Assembly (NCBI GenBank): GCA_031428675.1
Contig: JANOYC010000039.1
Coordinates: 1 to 17,068 of the forward strand
Length of the DNA stretch: 17,068 nucleotides
Reading direction: 5' to 3'
Source: JANOYC01 sp031428675
GTDB lineage: Bacteria > Actinomycetota > Actinomycetes > Actinomycetales > Microbacteriaceae
In this document: positions 14,144 to 17,068 of the stretch, piece after piece
Layout of the letters: each line of letters opens with the position of its first letter
How positions within the stretch are numbered: position 1 is the stretch's first letter
Position numbers and translations under genes: made by a program
Notes under the pieces: model-generated
Told to the model about the DNA's origin: nothing
Seen by the model: only the letters and a program-made list of their open reading frames with translations
Databases searched by the model: none

Positions 14144-14841
14144 CCGACCATACGAACGGAGAGAATGTGAACCCCATCGTCGTGGCGCTCGACGGGCCGG
14201 CGGGCAGCGGCAAGTCGAGTGTGAGCAGGGCCGCTGCGAAAGCCCTCGGCTTCGATTTTCTCGACACCGGGGCCGCGTACCGCGCTCTGGCATGGCAGAG
14301 CCTTGCCACCGGCGTCGACGTTCAGGATCCGCTCGCGGTCGAGGAGGCACTCGCCGACTTCGACTACTCGATCGGCGTCGACCCCGATCACACCACCGTT
14401 CGGGTCGGCGGCACCGACGTGACGGCGGCTATTCGCGAGCCTCGCGTGACCGCAGTCGTGAGTGCTGTCGCGCGCATTCCCGCAGTACGCACCCACCTCA
14501 TCGGGCTCTTCCGCGAGGTGATCGCGGCGAGCGAACGACCGGGAATCGTGGTCGAAGGCCGCGACATCACGACGGTCGTCGCGCCGGATGCCGACGTGCG
14601 CATCCTGCTCACCGCATCCGAAGAAGCTAGACTGTCGAGGCGGTCCGCCGAACTCACAGGAGAATCGGTCGAGAAGACCGCGCAGCAACTCGCCTCACGC
14701 GATGCCCAGGATTCACGGGTCGTCGACTTCATGAACGCGGCGGAGGGCGTCACGACGCTGGACTCCACCCACCTTGACTTCGAGCAAACCGTCGAGGCGG
14801 TCACGGCTCTCGTTCGGGAGTCGACCGCCACGCAGCGGTAG
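14140..14841 (+). CDS. cmk: Cytidylate kinase
   Basis: This 233-residue enzyme phosphorylates CMP and dCMP. The P-loop GPAGSGKS is at residues 19-26, followed by FLDTGAAYRA, then VEGRDITTVVAPDADV (the family usually has GRDIGTVV, so Thr replaces Gly) and SRDAQDS in the lid. The ATG at 14140 overlaps the tyrA stop. A GTG at 14167, with GGAG 5 nt before it, would give a 224-residue protein starting VNPIVVALDGPAG. Either start is possible, and most Cmk proteins begin close to the second. The cmk-der order is widely conserved. Confidence 0.95.
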   Translation: MTDHTNGENVNPIVVALDGPAGSGKSSVSRAAAKALGFDFLDTGAAYRALAWQSLATGVDVQDPLAVEEALADFDYSIGVDPDHTTVRVGGTDVTAAIREPRVTAVVSAVARIPAVRTHLIGLFREVIAASERPGIVVEGRDITTVVAPDADVRILLTASEEARLSRRSAELTGESVEKTAQQLASRDAQDSRVVDFMNAAEGVTTLDSTHLDFEQTVEAVTALVRESTATQR

Positions 14842-14874
14842 CGCTGCGACCGACACGAATTGGCCCGAGAGCCT

Positions 14875-14879
14875 GGGAG
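14875..14879 (+). promoter_or_regulatory. Ribosome binding site fixing the der start
   Basis: GGGAG lies 8 nt before the ATG at 14888. The frame is open upstream into cmk (ATG at 14774), but this site and the 46-bp gap support 14888. Confidence 0.7.
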
Positions 14880-14887
14880 CACACTCC

Positions 14888-16405
14888 ATGACTGACACAA
14901 CAGAGAACGACGATTTTCCCGAGCTGGATGCACAGCTCGCCGAGCGCGTGCGAAATCTCGACGACGCTGATGCCGCACGTCGCGCCGAAGCGCTGCGCAT
15001 CGGCCTGCAGGAGTACGACCTCGACGACGACGACCTCGGCCTGCTCGACGTCGACGTCACCGATCCTGACGCGATCGTGTACTTGCCCGCATTGCCGGTG
15101 CTCGCGATCGTGGGACGGCCGAACGTCGGCAAATCCGCGCTCGTCAACCGGATCCTTGGACGCCGTGAGGCCGTCGTCGAGGACACCCCCGGCGTCACGC
15201 GCGACCGCGTGAACTACAAGGCGGAGTGGATCGAGAAGAAGTTCACGATCGTCGACACCGGCGGGTGGGAGCCCGACGCGAAAGGCATCAACGCAGCCGT
15301 CGCCGCTCAGGCCGAGATAGCAATCGACCTCGCGGATGCCGTGCTCTTCGTCGTCGACGCGACCGTTGGCGCGACCTCGACCGATGAGCACGTCGTGCGC
15401 ATGCTTCGCGCCACCAAGAAGCCGGTCATCCTCGTGGCCAACAAGGTCGACGACGTGCGCCAGGAGGCCGAGGCCGCGTCGCTGTGGTCGCTCGGACTAG
15501 GGGAGCCGTGGATGGTCTCCGCCGTGCACGGTCGCGGTGTCGCCGACCTGCTCGACAAGGTCATCACGATCCTTCCCGACATCTCCGCCGTTGCGAAGCA
15601 GGAAGTCGGCGGCCCGCGTCGCGTCGCCATCCTCGGTCGCCCCAACGTCGGCAAGTCGAGTCTGCTCAACAAGACCGCGGGAGAAGAGCGCGTGGTGGTG
15701 AACGAGCTCGCCGGAACCACTCGCGACCCCGTGGATGAACAAGTCGAGATCGCCGGCAAATTCTGGCGCTTTGTCGACACCGCCGGCATCCGCCGCCGCG
15801 TTCACCTCGCCCAGGGCGCTGACTTCTACGCGACCCTGCGCACCTCGGCTGCGCTCGAGAAGGCCGAGGTCGCCGTCGTGCTCTTCGACGTGACCGAGCC
15901 GATCAGCGTGCAAGACCTCAAGATCGTCGACCTCGTGCTCGAATCGGGCCGTGCCCTCGTGCTTGCGTTCAACAAGTGGGACATGCTCGACGACGAGCGT
16001 CGCCGCTACCTCGAACGCGAGATCGAACAGGATCTCAGCCATGTGGCGTGGGCTCCGCGTGTGAACATCTCGGCGAAGACCGGTCGGCACATGGAAAAAC
16101 TCGTGCCGGCTCTCGAAACCGCGCTCGAGTCGTGGGATACCCGCGTGCCGACAGGCAAGTTCAACGCCCTCATCGCCGAACTCACCGCGGAGCACCCGCA
16201 CCCGGTGCGCGGTGGAAAGCAGCCGCGCATCCTCTTCGGTACGCAGGCGGCGACCCGGCCGCCGACGTTCGTGTTGTTCACGACCGGATTCCTCGACCCG
16301 CAGTACCGTCGCTTCATCACGCGCCGCTTGCGCGAGATCTTTGGCTTCGAGGGCAGCCCGATCAACGTCAACATGCGCGTGCGCGAGAAGCGCAAGCGCT
16401 CGTAA
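14888..16405 (+). CDS. der: Ribosome biogenesis GTPase Der (EngA)
   Basis: This 505-residue protein has tandem GTPase domains and acts in 50S subunit assembly. An acidic N-terminal extension of about 65 residues, found in actinobacterial Der, comes first. Domain 1 has GRPNVGKS at 76-83, DTPGVTRD, DTGG and NKVD. Domain 2 has GRPNVGKS at 250-257, the AGTTRDPVD switch, DTAGIRR and NKWD. A C-terminal KH-like domain ends in a basic REKRKRS tail. All G motifs are intact. It starts 46 bp after cmk. The next gene begins 9 bp after the stop. Confidence 0.97.
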   Translation: MTDTTENDDFPELDAQLAERVRNLDDADAARRAEALRIGLQEYDLDDDDLGLLDVDVTDPDAIVYLPALPVLAIVGRPNVGKSALVNRILGRREAVVEDTPGVTRDRVNYKAEWIEKKFTIVDTGGWEPDAKGINAAVAAQAEIAIDLADAVLFVVDATVGATSTDEHVVRMLRATKKPVILVANKVDDVRQEAEAASLWSLGLGEPWMVSAVHGRGVADLLDKVITILPDISAVAKQEVGGPRRVAILGRPNVGKSSLLNKTAGEERVVVNELAGTTRDPVDEQVEIAGKFWRFVDTAGIRRRVHLAQGADFYATLRTSAALEKAEVAVVLFDVTEPISVQDLKIVDLVLESGRALVLAFNKWDMLDDERRRYLEREIEQDLSHVAWAPRVNISAKTGRHMEKLVPALETALESWDTRVPTGKFNALIAELTAEHPHPVRGGKQPRILFGTQAATRPPTFVLFTTGFLDPQYRRFITRRLREIFGFEGSPINVNMRVREKRKRS

Positions 16406-16414
16406 GCGTGTCTC

Positions 16415-16906
16415 GTGTCGTCTGACGGTCCGCCGCCATTGCCGCCCCACGTCGTGCGCGACCCGGGCGACGCCTGGGTGTTCGGGCCGACCGGCGAGAA
16501 GTTCTGGGGCCGGTTCGGCGCGGCGGGGTTGCTTGCGTGGCATCCGTTTCGTGGCGTGTTGTTGCAGCACCGGGTCGGCTGGAGCCATTTCGGCGGCACC
16601 TGGGGGCTGCCGGGAGGCGCGCGCAAGCTCGGCGAGAGCGCGATCGATGGCGCCCTGCGGGAATCCGCCGAGGAGGCCGGGGTGCCGCGCGACGCGCTGC
16701 GCGTGATCACGACGTCGGTGCTCGACCTCGGCTTCTGGTCGTACACGACGGTCGTCGCCGAGGTTGTGCGCGACTTCGAGCCCGTCATCGGCGATGCCGA
16801 AAGTGCGGAGTTGCGCTGGGCTGCTGTTGATCGCGTTTCTGCGTTCGAGCTGCATCCAGGGTTCGCTGCGGCCTGGCCCGAGTTGCGCGCGCTGCTCGTG
16901 CGCTGA
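16415..16906 (+). CDS. Nudix hydrolase, substrate unknown
   Basis: This is a 163-residue Nudix protein with a consensus Nudix box at residues 68-90: Gly68, Glu74 five residues on, then RESAEEAGV. The preceding SHFGGTWGLPGG and the following TTVVAEVV strand fit the fold. The family hydrolyses nucleoside diphosphates linked to other groups; nothing here fixes the substrate. It starts with GTG 9 bp after der and has no good Shine-Dalgarno. A GTG about 12 codons later (in HVVRDPGDAW) is an alternative start. It may be expressed as the tail of the der transcript. Confidence 0.85.
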   Translation: MSSDGPPPLPPHVVRDPGDAWVFGPTGEKFWGRFGAAGLLAWHPFRGVLLQHRVGWSHFGGTWGLPGGARKLGESAIDGALRESAEEAGVPRDALRVITTSVLDLGFWSYTTVVAEVVRDFEPVIGDAESAELRWAAVDRVSAFELHPGFAAAWPELRALLVR

Positions 16907-16921
16907 GCGCCGACGCGCACG

Positions 16922-16926
16922 GGAGG
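16922..16926 (+). promoter_or_regulatory. Shine-Dalgarno of the final gene
   Basis: GGAGG is a strong ribosome binding site. The codon 7 nt downstream of it (16934) is ATC, not ATG, GTG or TTG. The first canonical in-frame start is GTG at 16997, 70 nt downstream. Confidence 0.6.
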
Positions 16927-16933
16927 CAGTCTC

Positions 16934-16990
16934 ATCGACAACGCACAGATCATCGACAACGCACAGATCATCACCAACCCGCAGATCATC
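16934..16990 (+). repeat. 18-bp tandem repeat at the 5' end of the oxidoreductase frame
   Basis: ATCGACAACGCACAGATC occurs identically at 16934-16951 and 16952-16969. A diverged copy ATCACCAACCCGCAGATC is at 16970-16987, and a fourth start ATCGACA follows at 16988. In the oxidoreductase frame it reads IDNAQI-IDNAQI-ITNPQI-IDT. The unit is a multiple of three and the frame stays open through it. Confidence 0.85.
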
Positions 16991-16996
16991 GACACG

Positions 16997-17068
16997 GTGG
17001 TGATCGGCGGTGGACAGGCCGGACTCGCGCTCGGCTACTACCTGAACAAGCGCGCGGCCGATTTCGTC
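16997..17068 (+). CDS. FAD-dependent oxidoreductase / flavin monooxygenase-like protein, 5' end (partial)
   Basis: Only the N-terminus is in the window. The frame reads DTVVIGGGQAGLALGYYLNK from 16991. That is the dinucleotide-binding GxGxxG fold at the start of FAD-dependent monooxygenases and related oxidoreductases. The first canonical start in frame is GTG at 16997 or 17000, which has no Shine-Dalgarno and would remove the residues that usually precede VVIGGG. The frame is open back to the Nudix stop (16904-16906). A strong GGAGG (16922-16926) instead points to ATC at 16934, which would add 21 residues encoded mostly by the 18-bp repeat. The start is therefore unresolved. Substrate cannot be judged from this fragment. 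Confidence 0.7.
   Translation, partial: MVIGGGQAGLALGYYLNKRAADFV

Noticed and set aside
16403..17068. Der, the second Nudix protein and the oxidoreductase lie in the same reading frame, suggesting readthrough fusions
   Set aside because: Each is separated by a normal stop codon (TAA at 16403, TGA at 16904), each has its own complete domain, and there is no recoding signal. A shared frame has a one-in-three chance per gene pair.

Overview
The window looks like chromosomal core sequence from a high-GC Gram-positive bacterium (Actinomycetota), most likely a member of the Micrococcales close to Microbacteriaceae. The evidence is high GC, frequent GTG starts, and gene order. The order TPR-like protein, HAD phosphatase, small protein, tlyA, nadK, recN, pyrG, Nudix, xerD-like, parA-like, scpA, scpB, rluB, cmk, der is what I recall of the Mycobacterium tuberculosis Rv1691-Rv1713 neighbourhood. 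Here tyrA sits between rluB and cmk. I did not assign a genus. Every gene is on the + strand.

Layout. Positions 1-569 are the end of an rRNA operon: 23S 3' end, spacer, 5S and a strong intrinsic terminator. Positions 632-6546 are a tightly packed run: an Arg/Gly-rich TPR-like protein, an HAD-IIA phosphatase, a 65-residue unknown protein, the rRNA methyltransferase TlyA, NAD kinase and RecN. Positions 6553-9757 hold CTP synthase, an ADP-ribose-pyrophosphatase-like Nudix protein and a XerC/D recombinase. A 240-bp non-coding gap (9758-9997) carries a 17-bp tandem repeat and a perfect 15-bp inverted repeat. Positions 9998-16405 are a second packed run: ParA-like ATPase, ScpA, ScpB, RluB-type pseudouridine synthase, prephenate dehydrogenase, CMP kinase and the GTPase Der. 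A second Nudix gene follows. The window ends inside a FAD-dependent oxidoreductase gene with an 18-bp tandem repeat at its 5' end and no obvious canonical start codon where the ribosome binding site points.

Themes. The genes serve ribosome biogenesis (rRNA, TlyA, RluB, Der), nucleotide and cofactor supply (NadK, PyrG, Cmk, Nudix), and chromosome repair and segregation (RecN, Xer, ParA, ScpAB). Many neighbours overlap by 4-17 bp, which implies translational coupling. Three genes without a Shine-Dalgarno sequence (2755, 6553, 9998) each have a TANNNT hexamer ending 6-8 nt before the start codon, as expected for leaderless transcripts.

I see no defence island, phage, IS element, CRISPR array or clearly new multi-gene system. 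The items worth a second look are small-scale: a 15-16-bp word found three times inside tlyA, the repeat-rich xerD-parA gap, the unusual start of the last gene, a frame-independent excess of GGATGC/GCATCC, and the absence of steA/steB between recN and pyrG.
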